In this document: one piece after another, positions 35,871 to 47,072 of the stretch
Layout: each line of letters opens with the position of its first letter
Position numbering within the stretch: position 1 is the stretch's first letter
Assembly: GCA_030686995.1 (NCBI GenBank)
Contig: CM060688.1
Location: 202,158,718-202,222,717, forward strand
Source: Artemisia argyi
Taxonomy: Eukaryota > Streptophyta > Magnoliopsida > Asterales > Asteraceae
Reading direction: 5' to 3'
DNA: 64,000 nt
Notes under the pieces: generated by a model
Database searches by the model: none
Told to the model about the DNA's origin: nothing
The model's input: the letters and a program-made list of their open reading frames with translations, nothing else
Program-made: the position numbers and the translations under genes

Positions 35871-35942
35871 ATGCCTACATTAAATCAATTGATTCGTCAT
35901 GGTAGAGAAGAAAAACGGCGCACAGACCGTACTCGAGCTTCG
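35871..35942 (+). pseudogene. rps12: Mitochondrial rps12 5' fragment (NUMT)
   Basis: ATG at 35871 starts [20 protein letters not shown], the N-terminus of mitochondrial ribosomal protein S12. Identity stops after about 24 codons, where unrelated sequence (gaaccgagagccgcccaggg) follows. In plant mitochondria rps12 is co-transcribed with nad3, and the 53-bp spacer here looks preserved. The truncation point is a rearrangement joint inside the inserted DNA or in its mitochondrial source. Confidence 0.9.
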
Positions 35943-36030
35943 GAACCGAGAGCCGCCCAGGGACTGGACTCCACTAAGAGGTTCTTTCTCTCACGTCATT
36001 TCGCCCGCCCGTTTCATTTCCTTTTGCCGA

Positions 36031-36226
36031 AGTGGGTAGTGGCACTGGGTGGACGGTCTATCCGCCCTTAAGTGGTATTACCAGCCATTCTGGAGGAGTA
36101 GTTGATTCAGCAATTTCTAGTCCTCATCTATCTGGTATTTCTTCCATTTTAGGTTCTATCAATTTTATAACAACTATCTCCAATATTCGTGGACCTGGAA
36201 TGACTATGCATAGATCACCCCTTTTG
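36031..36226 (+). pseudogene. cox1: Mitochondrial cox1 internal fragment (NUMT)
   Basis: Encodes [20 protein letters not shown] and [20 protein letters not shown], an internal part of cytochrome c oxidase subunit 1. Serines and a proline at positions that are phenylalanine or leucine in the mature protein ([11 protein letters not shown]) again look like unedited sites. The match ends at about 36226 after MTMHRSPL. The joining of nad3-rps12 to an internal piece of cox1 is not a normal gene order, so either the source mitochondrial genome was rearranged or two pieces were joined during transfer. About 90 bp between rps12 and cox1 are unassigned. Confidence 0.88.
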
Positions 36227-36970
36227 GGGTGCATTATAGCACAGTCCGTGACTACGTTTTTCCGTTGGTTGATGCTTTGTATTGCACACTTGTTATATTT
36301 GTTTATATAGTGTTAGTTCTATAACGAATTTCAGGGTGCTACAGTACCTTAGTAACAGTGCACCCCGTTTCCGTTTGTTCCAAAGTAAAAACACACACCA
36401 CACACTCCTCTCTCTCACATATTCCAGAAACTACCATCTCCCTCTCTCCCTCTCTTTAAAAACACACCAACAGACTCGCTGATTATTCATAGATCTGTTT
36501 ACCATTTTTTTCTTCGTGTCACAAATCGACTTGGCGGTCTATTGATCAAGATCTAGGTATAATTTGGTTTGCTGATAGCAGCGACTGATTTGGTTTGTGG
36601 GTTTTGATTGCACAGTTTCAGGTATAAAACTTTAAGGTAAGCATTATCCTAATTTTTACATCAATCAAACATTAAAATTAGTCCCTCTTTTTCACAGGTT
36701 TAGGGTTCTTAAAATTTTAATATAACTGATTTTGTGTTTGGGTTTAGTTGTGGTAGGACAGGAGTTGCTGGTCCATCAGGTGGCAACGATAGTGGTGGTA
36801 GTACAGGGGTTGTGGTGTTCCTGATTCAGGAGATAGCCAGAATATAAGTTGATGTTAGGCAAGCTTAGATAGCTGAAAGAGATGCAACACGCGTAGCACT
36901 CCAACTAACTATGAAGGTTAATCATTCTACTTAAAGAGTTCTTATTAGAAATTAACAATTAATAAGCAAA
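36227..36970. other. Unassigned sequence between NUMT and Helitron
   Basis: A pyrimidine-rich stretch at 36395-36480 (ctccctctctccctctct) with tttaaaa looks like a plant 5' leader. About 36750-36915 is exon-like (glycine/serine-rich VAGPSGGNDSGGSTGV, then AERDATRVALQLTMK before a gt). I do not recognise a protein, and stops interrupt it. Confidence 0.35.
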
Positions 36971-38619
36971 TCATACTATATACTAAAAACGATTTTTAAC
37001 GAGGTTCAAAACATTTGTATTACGGAATAGGTATCACCTTAATTCATCTTCCTATTGGTCCAACATTGGTCGTTTTAAATATGCTACATGGAACAATGAA
37101 CTCTTTCTCAATTACATGGAAGATGACAACTTTTTAGAGTGCTGATAAAAATATAAGTGATGTCCTTATTTGTATATTTTTCATTGTTTATGTATAAAGC
37201 TCAGATGATACCTATTCCGGAATAAGCACTCTAAAAAGTTGAAAGGTGAGATGGTAGGCGGTTTCAAGAACAGTCACCTTAATTCATCTGAGCTTTCTAG
37301 AGTATGCATTGAAATGAAAGCTCAGATGGTTAAGGTAAATGACAGCGGTTAGATCACTTTTCTAAACAAAATTGTAATAAGCAGAATCTCTTGAGATTAA
37401 TGATTTCTGATAACATCTAAGCTTATCCCAAACACCTCCTTGATATATATACAGATATACATGGGCTAAAGAGAAGGCGAAAAAAGGGTACAAAGCAGTT
37501 GAGGCAAAAGTAATGGTTGAGTTTAACGGATGGCAAAAAGGTAGTTACAATTAATATTTACTAAAACACGTACTCCAGAAAATGTTTCGAGCCTAACCTA
37601 TGTATAATCAAGCTGAGGGCGTATTTTGTGTATTAGGAAGTACGAGCTGGCATTTACTAAAAGATCTTAATTTTGGTTTTTGCAAAAAACTTGGAATTGC
37701 TTATTTGCTTTTCAAAAACACAATATCAGTATAAACAAATCCAAACACCCCTTTAGAGATTCTTTAAGATGCTCGGTAGAAGCTATTTGTTAAAAGGGTT
37801 CTATTGTTATTTTATACCGGGATTAACAATGCATCAGTCACAACTTAGCTTATACTGACATAATAATGGTTGATGTTTTTTTAGGTAATAACAAATATCT
37901 AGCAACAACCTGTAGTGATATATATGAAATTGATAGATGCAATCATTTGATGGCCCAATGTAATTCGGTTACTTATTTTTTATGTTTTTTCTGGGAACCA
38001 CGTTGCATGTTTATATATATACATTACCATTTACATTTTTTCTTTTTTTTGGGGAAGTTGGGGGGGGGGGGGGGTTATCAACTTTTCAGCTCTATTGAAA
38101 GAACACAGCCGTAGTTAGGCGACACAACATGGGAATACTAGCCACCCACATTCCCGTATTAGTGCCATGTGGTGGTGTATTCACTGTTTATTACTGTATT
38201 AGTGGATTAAGCCGTTGAACCGGTCACAGCAAAGTAATCACACGCGACAATCCGGTTCATCAGGTTGATCCGAATAACCCGTTGAACTGGTCACATCAGA
38301 CCCTTCTTCTTTTCCGTCTGTTGAGCGTTTTTGTTGGACTTAGCTTTTCGGTTTTTCTTTATGGTATATGAGCTTTTTTATGGAGTAGATTGTTTGATTA
38401 GGTGATAAACTGATTTTTTTGTTGGTGGTACATCAATTTTTTTCTCTCTTTGCAACCTTTAAAGTATTGTCAATGTTTTAAGTGTTTTGTTGCTATAGTC
38501 CGTTTAAGTGGGTTAAACGGGTTAGATGTAGTATGTCTTTTGTTGATTTAAAACACAACCTTATTAAAGTAAATGACTAATATTAGTTTCTATTTTTTGC
38601 ATATTGATTACCAATTCAA

Positions 38620-39290
38620 CGAGCTTGAAGACGATCAAAGGGAGTCCGTTTTTCTTACTGACTACGAAGATTGCGAAGATGATAGCCACAACAAGACTGG
38701 ATTACCAGGTTAGCGTTTACCTGTAACTGCAATACCTTCGGTTAGAGCAAAGCCCAAAATGGCATTTTCTTCTGTTTGGTTCTGCAGTTGCAGATACAGA
38801 GAAAATGACTATGACGTCAGTTATGCAGCAATTCAACTCCCAGTCTTATACTCTTATGGTAAGCTTTCATTAGTCTTCTTACCACTCATCAAAGATGTAC
38901 ACTTAGTTAGTAAATGTACTTTTTAAAAAGGAGGTGGATGGGAAAACGGTAGGCACGGGCGGGAGTTTTTTAATACCAGTAGCTCTTTTTGTATGTTTAA
39001 GCCCACTTTGTATCACCTTTTTACTCTACAGTTTTTAGGCCCCAAAACTCCTCACTGGGACATTGCTTCTACTTAATCCTAAAGACTCTATTCAATTTAA
39101 ATATAAAATGCTTCTTGCTGAGATTGGAAAGCATAAACCACTACTTTCATTTCATATGTCCAAAAGTTGCTTTCAAAGCTTCTAAAGTGTCAAACTTGCA
39201 TTGCAATTGGAGTTAGTTTTTAGTTTTTGGGTTTGATGTTGTTGAAACAGGATGCTTCATCAGTTTATGGTAATAAATGGGAGGTATTCG
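38620..39290 (+). pseudogene. Captured exon-like fragments, unrecognised
   Basis: Three pieces in plus orientation look like exons. About 38620-38708 (FNELEDDQRESVFLTDYEDC, then a gt) is followed by about 38789-38859 after ctgcag (ADTEKMTMTSVMQQFNSQSY, then gtaagc) and about 39251-39283 after aacag (DASSVYGNKWE). The acidic, serine-containing composition gives no family. They may belong with the CIPK-like fragment downstream or come from a different gene. Confidence 0.35.
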
Positions 39291-39496
39291 TGGACGCTCA
39301 GATATGCACTTTCCTTTAGTCAAGGTCAACCAAGGAATCTGGCAACAGTCTAACTATAAGTTCAAATTCGGTACAGAAATCTGTAAGTTCACAAAACTCT
39401 TTTTGGGAATATGATATGTCATCTTGAAAAAAGAGAGATCAAGCTCCCCTGAGTTTTAATCAGTTTCTCAAACTTTTTGTGTTTCTTCTACAACAG

Positions 39497-39583
39497 GAGC
39501 AATGTGTTATTGAAAAGAAAGAAGAACATTCAACAGCCATGAATGCTTTTGAGCTTATTTCAATGTCCTTTCCTAAAAAGTGA
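39497..39583 (+). pseudogene. CIPK-like protein kinase fragment
   Basis: After an acceptor site (acaacag) the frame reads EQCVIEKKEEHSTAMNAFEL then ISMS, ending at TGA 39581. The phrase MNAFELISMS preceded by an acidic/lysine stretch is characteristic of the start of the regulatory (NAF/FISL) domain of CBL-interacting protein kinases, which bind calcium sensors through it. Only about 24 codons match. The sequence after ISMS does not continue as a CIPK, so this is a captured scrap and not a gene. Confidence 0.5.
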
Positions 39584-40141
39584 ATGTCAAAGTCAGCTAC
39601 TCTCAGCCATTGGAAGAGGAACCTATGGGGAGATGGAAACACAGGTTTGATTTCATTATATCGCTTTGAATGATCCTTGATTCGGTGGACTTTAGGGTGA
39701 TGGTGAAAAACCTTATCGACAAAAGATTGAGAAGTTTTAGAAGCTTAAGTCCCAAGTATAGAAAATATTGCTTAGAATTCAGTTGAATTTTTTTTTACCC
39801 TTTTCATAGAGCTGTTAAAAACCTAACAAACTGTAGCTAAGATATACGTTTATTGTGCAATGTATCTAGCACTACGTATTGTATGGTTCAATGTAAAGGG
39901 TGCTAATAAGATAGACAAGATTGTATATAATTCTGATGGTTATAAATGGTTGATTATTAGTCTGATTATTTCAGGCATAAACTGTTACTTAAAGAGTGCT
40001 CATTTTTATTGTACGCATAACATAATCTTAGCTACATTAACGATGACATAAAAGTTATCAACACGCCATTCCCGCAACGAGTGCGCTCTTGACACTATCA
40101 ACAACGCAATCCCGCGGCAATGCGCGGGCTACCATGCTCGT

Positions 40142-43100
40142 TTGGTAGCTAATCTTGGTTGTGCTTATTTTTGCACATTTTTGTGATTTTTTCTAATTGC
40201 TTATTTGAGGGCATATTTGAGGGCTTATTTGAGGCTACAGGGCAAGTTTATGCCCTGTGTTAGGAAGTGAGTCCCAACAAACCACTTTCACAAACCCCTC
40301 CAAGGCTCACCTGTAGGCCCCACCCTTTGTAACTTGGCTTTTTAAGAAGCTTATTAGTTGGGCTTATCATTTTAGGTCTTATTTTGGATCTCAGCTCCTT
40401 AGCTTATAGCTTATTGTGGCCTTCTAAGTGACCTGACCAAACAAACACCCTGTGTATTCAGTTGATCGACAAAACTTCACAAGCCAACCCTTGGCTTATT
40501 AGTGAACCCCAGGGACTATTTATTGGCTTTTTGGAAAGCCATTCAGTCCATCTTCTTGGATCAACTTTTGTCTTGGACTTCCAAACCCTCTTGTGGGCCC
40601 CACATAGGGCTGCACTTTGCCTTTTTTTGCCTGCTTGAACCTAAGCGGAATTTAGAATTGCTTATTCCCATTTTGAGCTTATTTGTTTGTATCAAAGTTG
40701 GCCTTTGGTTCTTGCTTACTAGCTTATTGTGAGCTTATTGGCCTTGAATTCTCCATTTTATCCAAAAGCTTAAGCTGTTAAGCACTTAAGCTCACCTAGT
40801 GCTTATTTTTGAGTTTCAATAAGTTCACTTTCACAAAAGTTCATTATTTCCAGTTATTAAATAGTTTTGTAAAGGAAAAACAAGAAAAATCAATTTTAAA
40901 AATAATGATAGCTTCTATTTAAATCATTTGGCTTATTTTTTAGCTTTCTCAAAAAGCAATTCTCATTTTTATATTTTTCCTAGGTTCCTGCACTTATATA
41001 GTATTTTTAGAAAAAGTTTCATATTTTTCACTGTTCATTTAGTATTTATTATAATTTAATTTAGTTTAAATTAATTAATAATTAGTTTTTAATTAATAAT
41101 AATTATATAAAAAATTCTAAAAAATTTATTTTCAGTTTTAAAATTTGTTTTAGGTTATTTTAGAATTTTCAAAATTTAATTTTCATTTTTCTAGCTTAAA
41201 ATCATAATTAGTTGTATTTTTAGTCTAATTTAAATATTTAAAAGTACTTAATAATTAGTAATTAATAAATAATAAATAATTAAATAGTTTAAAAATTATT
41301 TTTCTTACTCTTAAAATTTTCTTTTGTTATTAGGATTATAAAAATCTAATTTTCACATCCGTAGGATTTTTATTTTCTATGTTACGTTTGTTTTTAATTT
41401 AAACTTACGTTTTTAGGTTTTTAAACGTTTCTAGGTAATTTGGTTTTACGTAGTTGATAATATTATTCATTTGAATCATTTCCTTTACATTTCCTTAGTT
41501 TATTCACTAATACTCCTTTTCCCGTTGAAAATCACCCTATCACAAGCCGTCTAAAATACAATTCTACGCCTCGTCGGGACATAACAACCCGGGGAAACTC
41601 TGTACTCCTTGGTTAGTTGGCCTAAGCAGTTTGACCATATTGACCATTTAACTTGGTTGATTTGGACTGACTGATTGTAGACAATCAATATGCATATAAT
41701 TTTTAGCTAGAAAATATATTATGATACATCTAAAAGATTAGGGATGCATCTTATTCAAATTGATGCATCTCTAATGTGTAGTTATAGTTATTTCTCATCA
41801 TTCTTATTTTAAGGATTCTTCTCATTTGATCCTTAGTCCATTTCTCATATATTTCTTCTTAGGCCGATCCTCCAACCTTCTTCCACATTTAATTAAAAAC
41901 ATTTTATATGCTTTTTTTTATCGAGGTCATATGCTTCAGTGTTGTTTATCAAAATTATTTTAATTTTTGATTTGTGATTTCAACCGATCCTTTCTTTAAC
42001 AGCCTTGTCTGTGATTTGATTTTTGGTTGAGACCTTTTTGTTCGCGTCTTTTGCAATCGCCTAGTTTACCGGCGATACCACAACACATCTTTATCCGATT
42101 TTTGGATCATAACTTTACGGTGAGATTTCGGGTTCCCATGACAGATCTTGGGTTTTGAATTTTTTGGGCTTATTTGTTTTTATAATATTTGAATTTTTTC
42201 GTATTTTCACTTTAGTTTAATGTATCAGTTCTTGTATGAGATGGTTTTGTATCACTTTATTTCTTTAATGAAAATTTGTTATATTGTTTACCGTAATGGC
42301 GTAATGTATCAATTATTTAATTTCTTGTTATGTTCCAGTGATGTGTTGACTAATTTTTAGTTATTAAATTGATACGCATTGTACATTGTGCTTAAATGGT
42401 TGTAATTTTTTGTGAATAAGTGTTTTTAATAGCATTAATGTTGTTTGATAGAATTTTGATTTGAAAATAATATTATGCTTATTTTTATTGTACAATATGC
42501 TTACTTTGTTGTAATTATGAAAATTGGGTGCATTAAATTGTTGTAAATCATGCATTATTTCTTGTAAATCTGAAAATTTTGGAGAGAAAGTGCTTTGTGT
42601 ATTATATGTAGTATATATATCTCTATTCATAATTATTATAAAATAATTTTTTTTATAAAATCTTTTACATATAATAAACCTTTATCTATCTATATATATA
42701 TAAAGATTGAGTTCCTCATATTGAATATGAGTATTTATGTCACAAGCCAAGAAACTCAAATATGTGGTTTAAGCAAAGATAAGTTGAAGTTGAGCATTAA
42801 TTATGATGATTAAGCTCACAAAGTTCTGTAATCTAGAGCTTCTTTTGAAAGCTTTTCAGAGTTTTTAAAGTCTAAAATAAAACACTAATAAAGTTGGACT
42901 GTGTAAAGCCTTTAGAAACCGGAATGTGTTAAGCCTCGTGACAGTAAACAATCACCAACACCCTTTCAAGTTTCCAAGTGACGTAAAAAGCTCCTTTCAT
43001 ATCCCCACCATTAAATGTCTCAAGTCATCTACCATGTCAATTACGTCTTATAAATAACATATTTGGCAGGCTCAAAAACTTCAACCACAGTCTAACCAAA

Positions 43101-44139
43101 TCACAGTACAGATCATCTTCTAGACACAACCAATGACCCTTACATCACTCCCCCACCACTCACATGAATCGGAACCACAAACACATAAACAAACAATCTA
43201 ACATTCATTTCAACTTTGTGTTTAATCTTTTGAAGACTTTTTTTAGTTGAACTCTCATCATCATAGATAAAAAAACTTAAATAAAATAGGATCTCAGTTT
43301 CTTTCTTTCGTGTGCTACAATAGCCCATCAATCTCAAAGATGATACACAAAAAAACGAATCATCATTGATCTCTAACTTTGATATTATCCGAATATAAAG
43401 AAAGAAGTATAACAATTATGTTACTTTCTTTCTTTAATTCGTTTAATTAAAACACAAGAACGTAAACACATACTCGAGACCTTATTTCAAAGATCTTGAA
43501 GTCGTGGTTGTTGAGGTTCATGGTTTGTGATTCATCTGGATAAGCTTAAGACATATTGTGTTTGTGTTTATCTAATCGGTTATGATTAATGAAGGAGATG
43601 AAACTAAATGATAAGATGAAGATAAGATTTAGATGATGTGAAGAGGGGGCGGAGATAACAAACCCTATGTGTTTAGGTTAAAAGATAGAATGAATGTATT
43701 AGGGTAACCGTATATGTGTGATTGGATTGCTTAATGGATCGGGTAATTGTCACTTTGCCTGGCCCGGGTATAATTTTAGACTAGGCTTTTCTAACTAGCA
43801 GTTCCACATTGTAAAGATGTTTTTGCAAATGAATACTGAAATTGAGGAAATTAATTGTAGTCCAAATAATGTTACGTTAACAACTTAAACACGGCTAGCT
43901 ATGACTGTACTGGGGTAAAGTGATGAAAGATGAAAAAATGAAATTAGTATATAGGCCTATAAAACAAATGTATACCTGATGTAATAAAAGTATACGTATG
44001 CTACTCTATATACATTTGGAATTTAGACAAGTATATCTTTGTTACGATGTATTATAGTTGAAGGTTCTTCGAAACATTTAACACAGACCTAAATTTCCTC
44101 ACAATATTCATGAAGGATAAATTAATTCAAATACGTAGC
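40142..44139. other. AT-rich region without recognised genes
   Basis: About 4 kb with no supported gene. 40142-40800 contains many copies of gcttatt. 41030-41330 is very AT-rich with overlapping taattaataatt palindromes. An AT-rich tract with atctatctatatatatataa near 42684 could be another Helitron-type end, but nothing supports it further. Confidence 0.5.
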
Positions 44140-45269
44140 ATCGTCTGCGTAATACGTGTTTGATTAAATGGCAACAAATCATATGTTTGTCTTTCATTTT
44201 AGATGATCGTACATGTTTCATAACTACGCTATGTATATATCAATTTGATATTTTAATATATTATATATGAACCCATTGTTTGAAATCAACCTCTTATAGT
44301 ACCCACCTATTGACTCTAGGATGCCTCACCGAATAAGCTATATATGATAGTTCGATGCTACTAATTAGTAAGTAGTTCGTATTGACTTCTATAAACACGA
44401 ACAAATGTTTTACTAGTGAGATATCATTCATCTTATGAAATGAACATGTAAACAAAGCTCGTGCATCTCACGGGCCATGCTGTATCGTAACATTTAATTT
44501 TTCTCTTTCAATCATTAATTTTAATCTAAGACCAAATTCAAATCCAAATCCAAATCCTATACACTCAAAAAACCAAACGCACCCTTAAAAACGTAAACAG
44601 AAGAAAGAAAATAAAATGAAAAACTATATGTCCATAAATATGTACGAAGATGATACATGATCACGCAAAATCAAGGCCATAACTGAGTTAACAAAAACCA
44701 TGTGCAAAAATATTTGATAACTACACACAATGTTCACAGATACATAAAAAAGCAAATTTTGAAAGAAAATTTACTTTTACATGCGTGTACTTGCACGATT
44801 TTTTTTATCAATCATATTGAAAGCTCTTTTTATAATTTTTACCACCAAAGAAAACTTTTCTTGCATGCTCTAATCCAGATTTACTGATCCGCCACACTTT
44901 TGATATTGAATGATATAACAATTTAAATTTTTTGTAACAACATAATTTTATTAAAAACTAGGGAGAAGCTAAGAAAAACAAAAAGGAAAATTACAAAATA
45001 AAAGGTGCGAATGATATAAAACGAATAAGATATAAGCTAGCGTATGAAGCAGAAAGAAAAAATGTAAAACGAAAGTTTGCGTGCTAAAGAAAAAGTGGGT
45101 TGTAATAAAAACTCACGCATGACTGATGTCTCGTAAGAAAATAATGTATATGATGTACACATGCATCATATTACATAATAGGATTATAGAAGACAATGGG
45201 AAGGCAAAGTCTCCAGAACTTTATCTAGAGAAGCAACACCGTGATGATGATCTCTCACAAACACAAGAA
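44140..45269 (+). repeat. Left arm of a 1.13-kb inverted repeat
   Basis: Matches the reverse complement of 49447-50583 over its whole length, for example atcgtctgcgtaatacg at the outer end and ctctcacaaacacaagaa at the inner end. By eye identity is over 90%, with small indels. The arm contains a palindrome at about 44459-44474 (cgtgcatctcacggg) and the inner 70 bp align with the coding tail described at 49345-49511. Confidence 0.88.
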
Positions 45270-45297
45270 AAAAAAATTGTGTCTTTAGAGCATCCAC

Positions 45298-45575
45298 TAT
45301 GATAAACCTTTTACAAAGGTTTATACATTAATGTATCAATAAATTTTAGATCTTTTGATTTTATAAACCTACATTCACTATGGTACAGACCTTTGCAAGT
45401 TCATAAAATGTCTCTTTTAACAAATGCATTAAATGTATTGAATTTATAAAGAGGTTCAAGAATTAGGACCTCTTAATGCCACATAGACATGAAATGAGTG
45501 TCCACTATGGTTGAAATAAACATAAACCTTTTCATCTTTCTTAGATCTTTTCATAAACCCACCATAGTGGATGCC
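45298..45575. mobile_element. Tourist-like MITE (278 bp)
   Basis: The left end is gagcatccactatg; the right end is catagtggatgcc. The imperfect inverted termini are flanked by TTA on both sides (45295-45297 and 45576-45578). A TTA/TWA target duplication is typical of PIF/Harbinger-derived MITEs. The interior is AT-rich and has no coding frame. Confidence 0.7.
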
Positions 45576-45850
45576 TTAGGCAAAAGAAAAAAAATGAAAG
45601 GTTATTAATTAGGGTTGGTGGAAGTATCGATAATGGTGTGTGTGGCCATGTGGCATTAATCACAAGGACCAATCAAAAGGACCTACTCTCCACCATTATT
45701 AACCGACAATTGATTTAATTTCATCATGCAGGTACAATCTTTCCGCGTTTATGGCATTGAATGAATGATTTATTATATTGAATGAATGATTTTTGGTATT
45801 GAATGAATGATTTATCACATGGACCTACACTCCACCATTATTAACCTACA

Positions 45851-45983
45851 AGGCCTCTACTTATACAAGAGGTGGTAGATGTAGTAGGCCACCCGACTAT
45901 AGCAATAATGTAAATATATGTAAGCAATAATGTAGGCTGTAGCTACTACACCTACTACCTCTTGTATAAATAGAGGGGGTGGT
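45851..45983. mobile_element. Short palindromic (foldback) element
   Basis: cctctacttatacaagaggt and its near-reverse complement acctcttgtataaatagagg lie at the two ends, with ggtagatgtagtag and ctactacacctactacc inside them. Arms of about 40 bp would form a long hairpin. Around it are several copies of gaatgaatgatttat (45760-46060). Confidence 0.6.
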
Positions 45984-46435
45984 AACACTGCATGGAATGA
46001 GTGATTTATTATATTGAATGAATGTTTTATCATTGCATTGAATCAATGATTTATTATATTGAATTGTGATACCGATAATTGATTGTATACGAATTGATAG
46101 TGGAACTTTAAATTCACAATGGAATTCAAACTAAAAATTCGCAGCGTCATCACGGCCTCTGCTTGCGAGGGGTGGTGACGCGGTCACCCATTCAATTGAG
46201 TTGGGGGGGGGGGGGTGTTGGCAACCGAGCCATTAGCATTGGTCTTATAAGATAACCATTAGACCAAGCACAACGGTCATCTCCCTTATCGTCTTTCACC
46301 TCAACATTACATCACTATTTAATACGTTACCACTCCTCTTACCTCTCACTTAAATTGTCACTGCTCCCCTTAATTTTTTTAAAAATACTAACTTTATACA
46401 AACATATCTCACATACACACACTTATAAATCAAAT

Positions 46436-46436
46436 A

Positions 46437-46487
<51 letters not shown>
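46436..46487. repeat. (TAA)n microsatellite 1
   Basis: About 17 TAA units. It precedes the first LINE 3' end and was probably the insertion site for it. Confidence 0.9.
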
Positions 46488-46488
<1 letters not shown>

Positions 46489-46753
46489 TGCTGCTAAATG
46501 CGCGGATATCGGATATGGATTCCTCCCCTTTTCATTCTCTTCTTTTGGAGAACTTGAAAAGGATGCAGTGAACTTATTAAAGCGCATCAGACGATTCTCT
46601 ATGACCCAAGACATTGGAGCACGTGCGGCTCCATATATATTTAGTAGGATTGGTTTTGCTATAGCTAGAGGTGTGGGAGCTCAGTTAGTATCTCGGCTCC
46701 CCACTAATTTCTTGTAAAATCCTATTTGTTTTTCAATAAAGTGATGTTTATAA

Positions 46754-46754
<1 letters not shown>
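46488..46754 (+). mobile_element. LINE 3' end, copy A (5'-truncated)
   Basis: Encodes the end of a LINE open frame: ADIGYGFLPFSFSSFGELEK and IGARAAPYIFSRIGFAIARG, ending SRLPTNFL with TAA at 46715-46717. It is followed by a short 3' UTR (aataaagtgatgtttataaa) and a (TAA)n tail. The 5' part is missing, as is usual for aborted target-primed reverse transcription. Confidence 0.75.
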
Positions 46755-46841
<87 letters not shown>

Positions 46842-46842
46842 T
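46755..46842. repeat. (TAA)n microsatellite 2 (tail of copy A)
   Basis: About 29 TAA units directly after the 3' UTR of copy A and directly before copy B. Confidence 0.9.
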
Positions 46843-46982
46843 ATTTTTAATAGGATTGGTTTCGCTATTGCTAGAGGTGTGGGGGCTCAGCTGGTTTCTC
46901 GGCTCCCCACCAATTTCTTGTAAAAATCCTATTTATTGTTAATAAAAGTGATGGTTATAAAAAAAATAAAAAAAAATAATAA

Positions 46983-46984
<2 letters not shown>
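46843..46984 (+). mobile_element. LINE 3' end, copy B (strongly 5'-truncated)
   Basis: About 140 bp: RIGFAIARGVGAQLVSRLP, TNFL and TAA at 46921-46923, then the same 3' UTR (aataaaagtgatggttataa). It is followed by the third (TAA)n tract. Confidence 0.75.

Positions 46985-47071
<87 letters not shown>
46985..47071. repeat. (TAA)n microsatellite 3 (tail of copy B)
   Basis: About 29 TAA units between copies B and C. Confidence 0.9.

Positions 47072-47072
<1 letters not shown>

Larger units (their letters stand above)
36971..40141 (+). mobile_element. Helitron carrying gene fragments
   Basis: The left end TCATACTATATACTAAAAAC follows an A (36970), as expected for Helitron insertion between A and T. 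The right end has a GC-rich hairpin, CCCGCG-gcaatg-CGCGGG (about 40111-40128), then ctaccatgCTCGT ending at 40141, followed by T. The usual end is CTRRT, so this terminus carries one substitution. No Rep/helicase frame is present, so it would be non-autonomous. Exon-like pieces with plausible splice sites lie at about 38620-38710, 38789-38860, 39250-39285 and 39497-39583. A poly-G run is at 38060-38074. Confidence 0.6.

Noticed and set aside
42680..42720. Possible Helitron 5' end (atctatctatatatatataa)
   Set aside because: Only AT-rich similarity; no 3' hairpin and CTRRT end could be paired with it.
44702..44887. Open frame repeated at 49837-50025 on the other strand
   Set aside because: Its conservation is explained by the inverted-repeat arms; composition is AT-rich and no domain is visible, so I do not call it a gene.
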